Below, piece by piece: positions 1 to 7,622 of a stretch of 21,936 nt of DNA (position 1 is the stretch's first letter; the number at the start of each line of letters is the position of its first letter). A program made the position numbers and the translations under genes. The notes below the pieces were generated by a model. It saw only the letters and a program-made list of their open reading frames with translations, made no database searches and was not told the origin of the DNA. This stretch comes from an uncultured Eubacteriales bacterium (lineage in GTDB: Bacteria; Bacillota; Clostridia; Oscillospirales; UBA644): the NCBI GenBank assembly GCA_934481505.1, contig CAKSPP010000003.1:1-21936 (forward strand), read 5' to 3'.

Positions 1-869
1 CCCTGGCTGTTTGTGCGAAGGTCGCTCATTCTCCAGTAATTTGTTTCCATACGGTTTTTCGTCCTGTCATAGCCGTGGACACCGGGGTCAACCGCATAAA
101 GGGTATCGCCGTCGATTTTGAAAACTACGATATAGTGAGACGAAGAATTGCTTCTGGTAGAAACCCAGACAACGGGCGGAGAATATTTGTTCGGGTTGTT
201 TCTGTATCTTGCGACCCAGGAAGAAAGAAGGGCTTTGTCGCGGGTCATCGCTCTGGGAACGCCGTAAAGCCAATAGCAAATTGCAGCGTTGCCGCACTGA
301 GCTTTATTGGTTGCAAGAATTTGCTGGAGAGAAACGCCTGCGTTGATGTTTGCCAACGCCATAGCGGCACAGGAAGAAGCACATGCGACAGTGGAAATGG
401 AAGCATACTGCCCCCAAAGAGCGGCGTTCCATTCGGGGTCGTCGTGGTTCTGTGCGATTCTGTCGGGAATACGCGGGTCTTCGATTGTGAGAAGAGCTAT
501 ACCGCTGTAAAAGCTCATGCCGGCTTTTTCTTCGTCGGAAAGATCGGAAACGGTGGTAATGTTTTCGTTGTCGTTCTTTTCAACGCCGTCAAGTTCCGGT
601 TCGATAACGACGACTCTGTCATCGGAGACGCCGACAACGGCGATACCGTCGTTTGCGGCAGTCTGCGCTTCTTCTTCGGTGCAGGCTTCCCAGCCGAGAT
701 AGTCTCCGCCGGAAAGGGCTTCTCTTATTGCGGAGGGTGCTGCGTCGGGCAGCGAGATTCCGCGGTTTGCCAAGATTTTTACCGCAGTTTTAACGGAATT
801 TTCCGCTTCCTTTTCGGAAAGAAACTTTACGGTATGGTCGATAATGTTTTTGTACTGTGTGGTTGTCAT
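1..869 (-). CDS. C39-like (papain-fold) cysteine peptidase domain protein, 3' end beyond window
   Basis: An open minus-strand frame runs from an ATG at 869 to the window edge: 289 codons with no stop. AAAGGA sits about 8 nt upstream of the ATG. There is no signal peptide. Residues 1-60 are helical and charged. Residues 61-95 (EEEAQTAANDGIAVVGVSDD...) look like a small repeat-like module. From about 150 the pattern fits a C39-like papain fold: a Cys in ACASSCAAMALANI (C163, with C167 close by), then SSHYIVVFKIDGDTLYAVDPG with candidate His245 and Asp261. C39-family domains cleave peptides or act as bacteriocin/secretion-associated proteases, but many stand-alone C39-like proteins have no known substrate. 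The fold is inferred from motif spacing and the function is uncertain. It is transcribed divergently from the lipoprotein pseudogene. Confidence 0.6.
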   Translation of the reverse strand, partial: MTTTQYKNIIDHTVKFLSEKEAENSVKTAVKILANRGISLPDAAPSAIREALSGGDYLGWEACTEEEAQTAANDGIAVVGVSDDRVVVIEPELDGVEKNDNENITTVSDLSDEEKAGMSFYSGIALLTIEDPRIPDRIAQNHDDPEWNAALWGQYASISTVACASSCAAMALANINAGVSLQQILATNKAQCGNAAICYWLYGVPRAMTRDKALLSSWVARYRNNPNKYSPPVVWVSTRSNSSSHYIVVFKIDGDTLYAVDPGVHGYDRTKNRMETNYWRMSDLRTNSQ

Positions 870-914
870 TGTGATTTCCTTTCGATTTGTTTGTTTTTTT
901 GCAGCTGCGAGACT

Positions 915-920
915 ATTATA
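915..920 (-). promoter_or_regulatory. possible -10 element for the C39-like gene
   Basis: Read on the minus strand this is a perfect TATAAT, about 46 nt upstream of the ATG at 869. No good -35 hexamer lies 16-18 nt upstream, so the promoter is only tentative. A GCAGCTGC palindrome at 901-908 lies just inside the predicted transcript start. Confidence 0.35.
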
Positions 921-991
921 AAACAAAAACGGGACGACCTGCGGACTGTTATGCAAAACAAAAAATTTTTTATTTTCGGACACATTCTCTA

Positions 992-1020
992 TTGACAAAC
1001 CGCCGCCGATACCTTATAAT
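992..1020 (+). promoter_or_regulatory. sigma-A promoter of the lipoprotein (pseudo)gene
   Basis: TTGACA at 992-997 and TATAAT at 1015-1020 are separated by exactly 17 nt. Both hexamers are consensus, which predicts a strong vegetative promoter. Transcription would start about 15 nt before the ATG at 1043, with AAAAGGGG as ribosome binding site. The promoter is intact although the gene it drives is broken. Confidence 0.85.
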
Positions 1021-1042
1021 CAAATTAAAAGGGGCTGTGATT

Positions 1043-1852
1043 ATGAAAAACAAATTTTTATTTTTGGCGTCTCTCCTCTTTGCCTTGATTTTGCTTGCGG
1101 GCTGCGGTGAAAAATCCGCCACCGAAAGTTACACCGAATATCTGAAAAATTTTGCCGATTCTTCTTCCGAAGTTTACTATCTTATAAGAGATATCGACAA
1201 CGACGGAACAAAAGACCTGATTCTGTCGAACAACGCGTCTTTGACAATATATACCTATACCGATTCGGTAAAAGAAGTCGGAAGTTACGACTTTATAACG
1301 GGTACCGTTCAGTATCTTTATTCCGATAACAAGGATTTTCCGGGCATTTTCTATACAACCACGGGCGGAGGCTATAATCACTACGGATAGGCAGAGCAGA
1401 ATCGAACTTTTATCGCCCGACGCAGGCTCTTTTCGGTGCTTTTCCCTTTTTTCGCCTTGTCGGGCGTCAGCCCGACTGCATCTCAAAAAGAAAAAATCCC
1501 TCAAAAATTTCTCTGCGGCGGGTGCACGCAGTTTTAACGGTACGGATTTTTGGCATAACGACAAAGGAACCGCAGTTAATACTGTCGTATTTACAAGGTT
1601 TCTGCGAAAGTTAGGACGGAAATCAGTCCGTTAAAACCGATAAGAGTCCAATTCTGCTCTGCCCATCTGACCGTTAAAGACGGAAAAGTCACGACGGAAG
1701 ATTTATGGAAAGAGGATTTTTCCGGAATTTCGGGAGAAAAGAACAAAATCGAAGACCTTTCGGAAAACAAGGCTCTTGTCGACGAATCGAAATCCGTATC
1801 GCAAAAAGAGCAGAAAATAAATTTTGAAGTAATGAAAGGTTCTGCCGAATAA
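1043..1852 (+). pseudogene. small lipoprotein gene split by a MITE-like insertion
   Basis: The first 115 codons encode a lipoprotein with a hydrophobic signal and lipobox (LILLAGC) and a DIDNDGTKDLIL segment, a pattern seen in secreted calcium-binding or VCBS-like lipoproteins. The frame ends at TAG 1388-1390, right after GGGYNHYG. Past the insertion, at 1664, the same frame resumes (LTVKDGKVTTEDLWKEDF...) and ends at TAA 1850-1852. Removing 276 bp (element plus one duplicated dinucleotide) restores a continuous 177-codon gene, which shows that the two halves were one ORF. The TAG stop is made by the TA target dinucleotide plus the first G of the element. The present product would be a truncated 115-residue lipoprotein. 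I do not recognise a specific function. Confidence 0.85.
1390..1663. mobile_element. MITE-like element (274 bp) with ~26-bp terminal inverted repeats
   Basis: The left end reads GGCAGAGCAGAATCGAAC and continues CTTTTATCG. The reverse complement of the right end reads GGCAGAGCAGAATTGGAC and continues TCTTATCG. The first 13 bp are identical and 23 of 26 match. It carries no transposase or other convincing ORF. TA flanks the left end and CA the right, consistent with a TA target-site duplication of the IS630/Tc1-mariner type in which the right copy has mutated. Other 2-bp readings of the duplication leave the host gene out of frame. Internal hairpins include GTCGGGC/GCCCGAC at 1459-1476, with an alternative partner at 1415-1421. 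It was presumably mobilised in trans by a transposase elsewhere in the genome. Confidence 0.8.
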
Positions 1853-1870
1853 CTTCATATATAACGGAAA

Positions 1871-1895
1871 ACGGTGCCGTGCGGCACCGTTTTTT
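1871..1895 (+). terminator. Rho-independent terminator, probably bidirectional
   Basis: An 8-bp perfect stem ACGGTGCC/GGCACCGT with a 4-nt loop is followed by TTTTT on the plus strand. On the minus strand the stem is followed by TTTTCC, so it can also end the convergent lipase transcript, whose stop codon lies at 1898-1900. Confidence 0.85.
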
Positions 1896-1897
1896 AT

Positions 1898-3199
1898 TTA
1901 TAATCCTTTATTCTTTAATTCGCTTACAAGTTCGACATAAAATTCGCGGACATCAAACCCCGGGATGTTTTCGCGGTTGAGATCTATCACATCCCCGTGC
2001 GAAATTCCGCGGTCGCCCGTCGGTTCGAGAAGACGGTGACTGTCTCCCCACTCGCAGGAAGAGACAGAAACAAGCCCGTCGTTTTTGCCGTCGAAATATT
2101 TTGCAAGGCGGTAGGTGAAATTCAGCGGAAACTTTCCGCCCGACGGGTGAGTAAGAACCGAGCCGACGCTGCGGCAGAATATGTTTTCGGGGATCGGGTG
2201 GGTTTTATCGAATTTTTCGCATTTTTCCGCGGTAAGGTCTCGGACGGCAGCAAGAAAATCGGGAGATTTATCCCCAATCTTTTTGGCGACGGCATTATAG
2301 CCTTTCGCGATTTTTTCCTGCATATTTTCGGGCACTTTTTCAAGAAGAAAGTCGGCAAACAGACAGCCCCTGTGCGGAGTGTTTACAGTCGTTACCGAAG
2401 CTATCTTTTCGGGACAAAGCCGAAGCGTTTCTCTTATATCAAGTCCGCCTTTCGAATGGGCGATAACGTTTACTTTTTCACAGCCCGTCTCGTTGCAGAT
2501 TTCTTCGATACGCTGTTTTAATTCTTCGGCGGAATCCGCAACCGACGCCGCGGACTGATGCTTTCCGTAAAAGATTTTTGCCCCGTTCTTTTCGAGTTCG
2601 GCGGGAATTCTCCCCCAATAAGGCGGGAATTTGAAATCCCTGAAAAACACACCGTGAACCATAAGAAGAGGATATTTAGTTTTGCATATCTCCTCTTTTT
2701 TGCGGGAAATATTAAGTAAATTTTTCTTTTCTTCAAAATCGATTTCGGCATTCACCGTTCGGATAATGCGAACAAGCTGAATAATGTTGAGAATCGGCAC
2801 AAAGCCGCAAAGCAGCCCTATTGCCCGATTTTTTATTCCGAGTTCAGTCGACGCACAGTAAACGCAAAGCATTCCGTTCCAGAAAATTACCGTTTCGGCA
2901 ACGGCACAGAAAATTCCGCTGAAAATAACGGATTTAAGGTCGACGCCGACACACAAAAGAATAATATGAAAGGCAATGTCGACGGGCAAAGTCCAAAGGA
3001 AAGCACGCAGGCAGACAACCCCGTGACGACAGACGCCGAGTCTTGCCGAAGTGTATTTTTGAAGTTCGAGAATCGGCAGGACATTAAAAATAAGAAGCAA
3101 CGCCGCCGAAAGTCCGTAAAGGGAAAGCGGAAGTCTGCAAAACAGCAGCCATGAGTTTGAAAAGACCGCATAAAGAAGAGTAAATATAATCTGAAACAT
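1898..3199 (-). CDS. membrane-anchored lipase/esterase, alpha/beta hydrolase
   Basis: The 433-residue protein has two parts. Residues 1-150 are strongly hydrophobic with about four to five likely membrane segments (near 4-20, 28-47, 66-87, 92-112, 126-147). Residues 176-433 form a triacylglycerol-lipase-like alpha/beta hydrolase. Visible motifs are the oxyanion-hole HG (182-183, PLLMVHG), the nucleophile elbow AHSKGG with Ser249, VNTPHRG (272-278), and candidate acid and base Asp374 (NDGLVS) and His401 (SHGDVIDL). The nucleophile motif is A-x-S-x-G rather than G-x-S-x-G, which is common in bacterial lipases. It is the last gene of the minus-strand run; its ATG follows the histidine phosphatase stop as TAAGATG. 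The substrate is unknown; a membrane lipid or a lipid-like ester is plausible from topology. Confidence 0.75.
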   Translation of the reverse strand: MFQIIFTLLYAVFSNSWLLFCRLPLSLYGLSAALLLIFNVLPILELQKYTSARLGVCRHGVVCLRAFLWTLPVDIAFHIILLCVGVDLKSVIFSGIFCAVAETVIFWNGMLCVYCASTELGIKNRAIGLLCGFVPILNIIQLVRIIRTVNAEIDFEEKKNLLNISRKKEEICKTKYPLLMVHGVFFRDFKFPPYWGRIPAELEKNGAKIFYGKHQSAASVADSAEELKQRIEEICNETGCEKVNVIAHSKGGLDIRETLRLCPEKIASVTTVNTPHRGCLFADFLLEKVPENMQEKIAKGYNAVAKKIGDKSPDFLAAVRDLTAEKCEKFDKTHPIPENIFCRSVGSVLTHPSGGKFPLNFTYRLAKYFDGKNDGLVSVSSCEWGDSHRLLEPTGDRGISHGDVIDLNRENIPGFDVREFYVELVSELKNKGL

Positions 3200-3200
3200 C

Positions 3201-3884
3201 TTAATTTACCGCAATAAAGTTTTTGTTTGAGGACGAAAGATGAGTGTCGTCGCCGAAAAGAGTGCAGACAGGGTAAAAAACGCTGCCCGACTTAACAAAA
3301 TCTATTTCGGTGACGGAAGAAGTATTCAAGAAGAAGTGCGGCCACGCTTTCATAACGGGAAGAGAACAAAGCAGGCTCATAAGCAAAACGCCTATTCCGC
3401 CGTGGCAGAAAAACGCGACGGTTTTATCGGGGGCGTTTTCGTTTTTATAGCCGCCGACCGTCTTTTCAAAACTGTAATTTTCAAGAAAAGCGTCAAGCCC
3501 CGAAACGGTGTTTTCAAAACGCGTTCTGAACTCTTCGTCGAAAAATTCTTCGCTTTTATAAAAATCGGGAGAGGTGAGTTTTTCGAAATTTGCCGAATAG
3601 AAATCGCCGTTTATATGCCACGGGAATTCGGTATCTCCGTCGGGATATTTTATCTTTCCGATAAACTCGTGAAGAAAATCGAGAGTAGTTATTTCGAGCC
3701 CCTTGATTTCAGCGGTCGCCTCGGCTGTCTGACGGGCTCTCCCCATGGGCGACGCAAAAATTTCGTCAATCCGTCTGTCCTTTAACCTCTCGGCAAGAAG
3801 ACGAACATCCTTTTTGCCTTTTTCGGTAAGACAATCGTTTTCATAATCGGGGTCTCCGTGTCTTATTATCAGAATTTCAAACAA
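3201..3884 (-). CDS. histidine phosphatase family protein (phosphoglycerate mutase-like)
   Basis: The 227-residue cytosolic protein has the family signature IIRHGDPDY near the N-terminus (R8-H9-G10, His9 the phospho-acceptor), SPMGRARQTA (46-55, second Arg), and a C-terminal FFCHGGIG with His161. The family ranges from mutases to broad phosphatases, and the substrate cannot be called here. The start is a TTG at 3884 inside the end of tadA (8-bp overlap), supported by AAGGAG about 8 nt upstream and by the RHG motif sitting at its usual distance from the N-terminus. The overlap implies translational coupling with tadA. Confidence 0.85.
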   Translation of the reverse strand: MFEILIIRHGDPDYENDCLTEKGKKDVRLLAERLKDRRIDEIFASPMGRARQTAEATAEIKGLEITTLDFLHEFIGKIKYPDGDTEFPWHINGDFYSANFEKLTSPDFYKSEEFFDEEFRTRFENTVSGLDAFLENYSFEKTVGGYKNENAPDKTVAFFCHGGIGVLLMSLLCSLPVMKAWPHFFLNTSSVTEIDFVKSGSVFYPVCTLFGDDTHLSSSNKNFIAVN

Positions 3885-4350
3885 TTACTTTCTCCTTTTT
3901 TGAAGAACGCAGTCTCTTGAAAAACGACTGTAAAAGAGAAAGACATTCTTCTTCGAGAATTCCGCCTTCGACTTCGGGGAAATGATTAAATGGCATTTTA
4001 TGAAGTTCGCAAACCGAGCCCATCGCTCCGAAACGCTTATCGTAAGCTCCGAAAACGACGCGGTCGATACGCGAATTTATCACCGCACCCGCACACATCG
4101 CACACGGTTCGAGAGTTACATATAAAGTGCAGCCGCAGAGCCGCCAGCTGCCGAGTTTTTTGCAGGCACGGGAAATTGCGGTTATTTCGGCGTGCAGAAC
4201 TGCGTCCTGTTTTTCTTCGCGGCGGTTATAACCCGAAGCGATTATTTTGCCGTCCTTTACGACGACCGCCCCTATCGGAACTTCTCCTCTTTTTTCGGCG
4301 GCTTTTGCTCTCAGAAGAGCCTTTTTCATAAAGAAAACGTCGTCGGTCAT
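3877..4350 (-). CDS. tadA: tRNA-specific adenosine deaminase TadA
   Basis: The 157-residue protein deaminates A34 to inosine in the anticodon wobble position of tRNA-Arg(ACG), allowing decoding of CGU, CGC and CGA. The cytidine-deaminase fold is clear: HAE (H53, E55 as proton shuttle) and PCAMC (C83, C86), giving the His-Cys-Cys zinc site. VPIGAVVV and GAYDKRFGAMGS are typical of TadA. Length is normal. Its ATG overlaps the DUF1934 stop as ATGA, and its own end contains the TTG start of the histidine phosphatase. Confidence 0.95.
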   Translation of the reverse strand: MTDDVFFMKKALLRAKAAEKRGEVPIGAVVVKDGKIIASGYNRREEKQDAVLHAEITAISRACKKLGSWRLCGCTLYVTLEPCAMCAGAVINSRIDRVVFGAYDKRFGAMGSVCELHKMPFNHFPEVEGGILEEECLSLLQSFFKRLRSSKKEKVIV

Positions 4351-4757
4351 CTTATCACCGCAAGCTCAAAGCGTTTGTTTACCGAGGCGGTTATCGGATT
4401 CGAGATCGTATAGTCGAGCACCACATTTCCGCCATCGAAATTAAGCGTGTTTTTAAGTTCCGAAACGAAAAAACGCACAGGCATTCCGCCCTGCCCCAGA
4501 TCGAAATCGGAAACCGCACAGGTTCTGTTTTTTCCGAGCATGAGAGGGGTGGAGTCGCCTATTCCGAAAATAAAGGTTTCATCTCCGTATATTTCAACGG
4601 AATTTTCCTCGCCCGTTTTTCCGAAACAGTCGCTGCCGTCCCATGAAATTCGGTATCCGCCCTCTTTTTCGGAAAGCACGCCGTCGCATATGAGATTCAG
4701 GTTTTCTTCTCCGTTTGAAAGAGATCTTATATTGAGAAGAACTTTTCTTTCGTTCAT
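4347..4757 (-). CDS. DUF1934 (YwiB-like) beta-barrel protein
   Basis: The 136-residue protein has the DUF1934 layout: a short N-terminal strand region (KVLLNIRSLS), GGYRISWDGSD, TPLMLGKNRTCAVSDFDLGQ in the middle, and a beta-rich C-terminus. The family is predicted to form a small calycin-like barrel. Its function is not established; in Firmicutes it is often near argS or wall and translation genes. Both ends overlap neighbours by ATGA (ddl upstream, tadA downstream), so expression should be coupled to them. Confidence 0.75.
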   Translation of the reverse strand: MNERKVLLNIRSLSNGEENLNLICDGVLSEKEGGYRISWDGSDCFGKTGEENSVEIYGDETFIFGIGDSTPLMLGKNRTCAVSDFDLGQGGMPVRFFVSELKNTLNFDGGNVVLDYTISNPITASVNKRFELAVIR

Positions 4758-5782
4758 TTTTTATGTTCCTTTACGGCAAAATCCAAGAGTTTATCGATTA
4801 TTCCGGAATAAGACAGCCCCTTAGCCTTAAATGACATCGGGAACATGCTTATCGAAGTAAAGCCCGGAATCGTGTTTATTTCGTTTATATATAAGTCGCC
4901 CTTTTCGTCAAGGAAGAAGTCGACGCGGGAAAGCCCCTTGCAGGCACAGGAAGTATACGCCTTTTTCGCCGAATTTTCAACTTCTTTTCTTACATTTTCG
5001 GGCAAATTTGCGGGCATTTCGGTTTTGGATTCGGGGTTGTTGTATTTCGAATCGTAGTCGTAAACTTCGCACGCACTTTTTACTTCGCCGACCGCCCCCG
5101 CGTCTCCGTCGCCCATTACACCGACTTCGATTTCCCTTATATTTTCAAGACCGTGTTCGGCAAGAATTCGGCTGTCAACGGGGATTGCGATTTCTATCGC
5201 CTTTTTGATTTCGTCAACCGTTCTGCACTTGGTTATTCCGACCGACGAACCTGCGTTCGAGGGCTTTATAAAAACGGGAAAACAGAGCTTTGAAAAACGC
5301 TCCGAAATTCCGTCGGGGTCTTTTTCGAAATCGTCGGCGGTGCAGAAGTCCCACGCGACATGGCGAAGCCCCGCTTTTTCGAACATGACGTTTGCGGTTA
5401 TCTTATCCATACAGACGGAAGAGGAAAGAACTCCCGGTCCGACATAGGGGATATCGAGAAGTTCGAAAAGTCCCTGAACGGTTCCGTCTTCTCCGTTTTT
5501 TCCGTGAAGAACGGGGAACGCCGCGTCAAAAAAGAGTTTTTCGCCGTTTTTGACAAATGCCTTCTCGGAAAAGTCGAGAGTGACGGGAATATTTTCATAT
5601 TCCGTCCATTTTCCGTTTCTTATGTCGTCGGACGGAGCGTCGGTGAAAAACCAATTTCCATCCCTTGTGATTCCTATTTTTGTGACTTCGTGATTTTCCG
5701 TATTTTCGAGAACGTTTGCCGCCGAAAGGCAGGAGATTTCGTATTCGGTCGATTTTCCGCCGAACAAAATAAGAATTTTCAT
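4754..5782 (-). CDS. ddl: D-alanine--D-alanine ligase
   Basis: The 342-residue ATP-grasp enzyme joins two D-Ala to make the peptidoglycan stem terminus in the cytoplasm. Motifs are ILFGGKSTEYEISCLSA at the N-terminus, FPVLHGKNGEDGT (89-101), FIKPSNAGSSVG (171-182), RVDFF (286-290) and NEINTIPGFT (300-309) for Mg-ATP binding. DYDSKY (242-247) keeps the Tyr typical of D-Ala-specific ligases, not the His of VanA-type D-lactate ligases. The start is the ATG at 5782, which overlaps the prmC stop as ATGA with GGGGG upstream. An in-frame ATG at 5797 would add five non-conserved residues inside prmC. Length is normal. Confidence 0.95.
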   Translation of the reverse strand: MKILILFGGKSTEYEISCLSAANVLENTENHEVTKIGITRDGNWFFTDAPSDDIRNGKWTEYENIPVTLDFSEKAFVKNGEKLFFDAAFPVLHGKNGEDGTVQGLFELLDIPYVGPGVLSSSVCMDKITANVMFEKAGLRHVAWDFCTADDFEKDPDGISERFSKLCFPVFIKPSNAGSSVGITKCRTVDEIKKAIEIAIPVDSRILAEHGLENIREIEVGVMGDGDAGAVGEVKSACEVYDYDSKYNNPESKTEMPANLPENVRKEVENSAKKAYTSCACKGLSRVDFFLDEKGDLYINEINTIPGFTSISMFPMSFKAKGLSYSGIIDKLLDFAVKEHKK

Positions 5783-6645
5783 TTTTTGTACCCCCATACT
5801 GCTCTGTCGATACCGCCGCCGTCTTTTTCCGTGCCGACGTTATAAAATGAGTTCGTTTCAAGTATATGCCCGACAGCCTCCGCCTGACAAATTCCGCATT
5901 CGAATATAAGGCAGCCGTCTTTTTTTAAGTTTGCCGAATATTTCTCGGTTATTATTCTGTAAAAATCAAGTCCGTCCATGCCTCCGTCAAGAGCCGTTTC
6001 GGGTTCTTTTTTCACATAGTCCGAAAGCGTTTTCACATCGTCTGCGGGAATATACGGCGGATTTGAAAGGATAATATCAAAAACGCCGTCGAGGCGGTCT
6101 TTTTTTATATCGTGAAGAATGACTTTACAGCGGTCGGAAACTCCGAGAATTTCCGCGTTCCTTTTTGTTACCGCAACAGCTCCCTCGGAAAAATCGGCAA
6201 GGCAGACTTCGCACTCCGTTTCGGCAGCGACCGTAAGCCCGATACACCCAGAACCGCAGCAGAGATCAAGCACTTTTTTCTTTTCGCTTCCGATAATTTC
6301 GAGAGCCTTTTCGACAAGCGTTTCGGTGTCGATTCTCGGAATAAGAACATCGGAATTCACGAAAAAACTCCGCCCGTAAAACTCACATTCGCCCGTAAGA
6401 TATTGATAAGGAACGCAGTCGCGGCAGAAAGTTTCCGTTTTTTTGTCAAGCTCGGTTTTTTGTTCGTCGGAAAGCAAAATCGGAGAAAAAGGAAGCATAA
6501 TAATGTCGTTTTCCGTTTCTCCGAATGTTTTTTTTGTAACGGAAGAAAGCAGAGACGCAAAAATAATTCTTGCGTTCCCCTGCTCTTTTTCACTGATTTT
6601 ATTCAAATAGTTTTTGTATTCGCCGAAAGTAAGGCTATTTTCCAT
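5779..6645 (-). CDS. prmC: release factor glutamine-N5 methyltransferase PrmC
   Basis: The 288-residue methyltransferase modifies the Gln of the GGQ motif in RF1 and RF2 using S-adenosylmethionine, which increases peptide release. Visible features are an N-terminal helical substrate-binding domain (about 1-85) with PYQYLTGECEFYGRSF, LIPRIDTE (101-108), SAM motif I LDLCCGSGCIGL (126-137), and catalytic NPPY (195-198). ATG at 6645 is preferred; TTG at 6651 would add two residues. Either start overlaps the DUF1385 stop (6635-6637). No strong Shine-Dalgarno is seen, which fits coupling by overlap. RF1 (prfA) is not in the window. Confidence 0.93.
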   Translation of the reverse strand: MENSLTFGEYKNYLNKISEKEQGNARIIFASLLSSVTKKTFGETENDIIMLPFSPILLSDEQKTELDKKTETFCRDCVPYQYLTGECEFYGRSFFVNSDVLIPRIDTETLVEKALEIIGSEKKKVLDLCCGSGCIGLTVAAETECEVCLADFSEGAVAVTKRNAEILGVSDRCKVILHDIKKDRLDGVFDIILSNPPYIPADDVKTLSDYVKKEPETALDGGMDGLDFYRIITEKYSANLKKDGCLIFECGICQAEAVGHILETNSFYNVGTEKDGGGIDRAVWGYKK

Positions 6646-7549
6646 AAGCAATAGTCGGGTCGATTTCGCCGTCGTCGTTCCGGAGACTTTCTTCGAGTGC
6701 TTTTATCGCGACTTCGATCTGCTGTTCGTCGGGTTCAGCGGTCGTTATTTTCTGCAACGCCTTACCCGGAGCACTGATTATTCGGGTGAAAACATTGTCG
6801 TATTTTCCCGCAAGCTGGATAAGCTCGAAGCTTACGCCCGCAACGACGGGCATCAAAAGAAGTTTGAGGGCAAAACGCACGAAATAGTTGTTCCATGTTA
6901 CAAACGAGAAGAACAAAATACTTATTATCATTACCAGGAATATAAAGGAAGTTCCGCAGCGGGGGTGAAGTCTCGGCTGCTTTTTGACATTTTCATAAGT
7001 AAGTTCTTCGCGGGCTTCAAAACAGAAAATGGTTTTATGCTCCGCTCCGTGATATTCGAAAATTCGCTTGATATCCTTTTGTTTTGAGACTATCACGATA
7101 TACAAAAGGAAGATAACGACTCTTATCGCCCCCTCGATAAGCGTTTTGAAAATTCCGAAATCGAAAACAAGGGAAATGAGCCACATACAGAAAAGCGGCA
7201 AAGCGATAAAAAGCCCGACCGCCAACAAAACTCCGAGAACGACCGAAACGGTCATTATAAGAGCCTGAGCGGCTTTGCCTCCGTTCGTTTCTTCTTCGAG
7301 TCCCGAAAGGGTTGCGGAACGCATAAGAGATCGGTATCCGACGACAAGGCTTTCGATAAACGCAAAAATTCCTCTGATTATCGGAAGTCTGAAAAACTTA
7401 CACTTTTTTCTTATCGAAAATTCCTTAACCTCTTCGGTAACGATGTTTCCCGATGTATCTCTTACGGCGAGAACGGTCTTTTTCGGGGATTTCATCATTA
7501 TCCCTTCCATTACCGCCTGTCCGCCGACATTTGCGTATTTTTTATTCAT
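6635..7549 (-). CDS. DUF1385 membrane protein, YqhQ-like
   Basis: The 304-residue protein has the DUF1385 signatures: NVGGQAVMEGIMMKSP at the N-terminus, YHGAEHKTIFCFE (166-178) and HPRCGTSFIF (195-204), flanked by four or so membrane segments (about 98-128, 140-155, 203-220, 226-245). The conserved His/Glu/Cys residues suggest a metal site, but biochemical function is unknown. In Clostridia and Bacillus relatives it is often next to prmC and prfA, as here. It is the first gene of the seven-gene minus-strand run, with AGAGGTAG as ribosome binding site. The C-terminal tail (265-304) is acidic and soluble. Confidence 0.88.
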   Translation of the reverse strand: MNKKYANVGGQAVMEGIMMKSPKKTVLAVRDTSGNIVTEEVKEFSIRKKCKFFRLPIIRGIFAFIESLVVGYRSLMRSATLSGLEEETNGGKAAQALIMTVSVVLGVLLAVGLFIALPLFCMWLISLVFDFGIFKTLIEGAIRVVIFLLYIVIVSKQKDIKRIFEYHGAEHKTIFCFEAREELTYENVKKQPRLHPRCGTSFIFLVMIISILFFSFVTWNNYFVRFALKLLLMPVVAGVSFELIQLAGKYDNVFTRIISAPGKALQKITTAEPDEQQIEVAIKALEESLRNDDGEIDPTIAYGK

Positions 7550-7570
7550 AACTACCTCTGATAAATATGA

Positions 7571-7609
7571 GAAAATTCCCGTAACACCTCGGCGTTGCGG
7601 AAATTTTTC
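7571..7609 (-). terminator. hairpin between fakA and the DUF1385 operon, probable weak terminator
   Basis: An imperfect stem of about 15 bp (minus strand GAAAAATTTCCGCAAC against GTTACGGGAATTTTC, with G-U pairs) begins about 14 nt after the fakA stop at 7623. The U-rich 3' arm is part of the stem, so it may terminate only partly or stabilise the fakA mRNA end. No separate promoter for DUF1385 is obvious, so read-through may feed the downstream operon. Confidence 0.4.
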
Positions 7610-7622
7610 ATTTTCGGCAGGA

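Noticed and set aside
75..995. 306-codon plus-strand frame at the left edge
   Set aside because: Antisense to the C39-like gene, which has a good start, ribosome binding site and motif layout; this frame also crosses the promoter region.
1058..1564. 168-codon minus-strand frame across the MITE and lipoprotein gene
   Set aside because: It spans the junction between host gene and inserted element, so it cannot be an ancestral gene, and it lacks a ribosome binding site.
4754..5782. Possible vancomycin-type D-Ala-D-Lac ligase
   Set aside because: The omega-loop keeps the KY pattern of ordinary D-Ala-D-Ala ligases, and no vanH or vanX-like neighbour exists.
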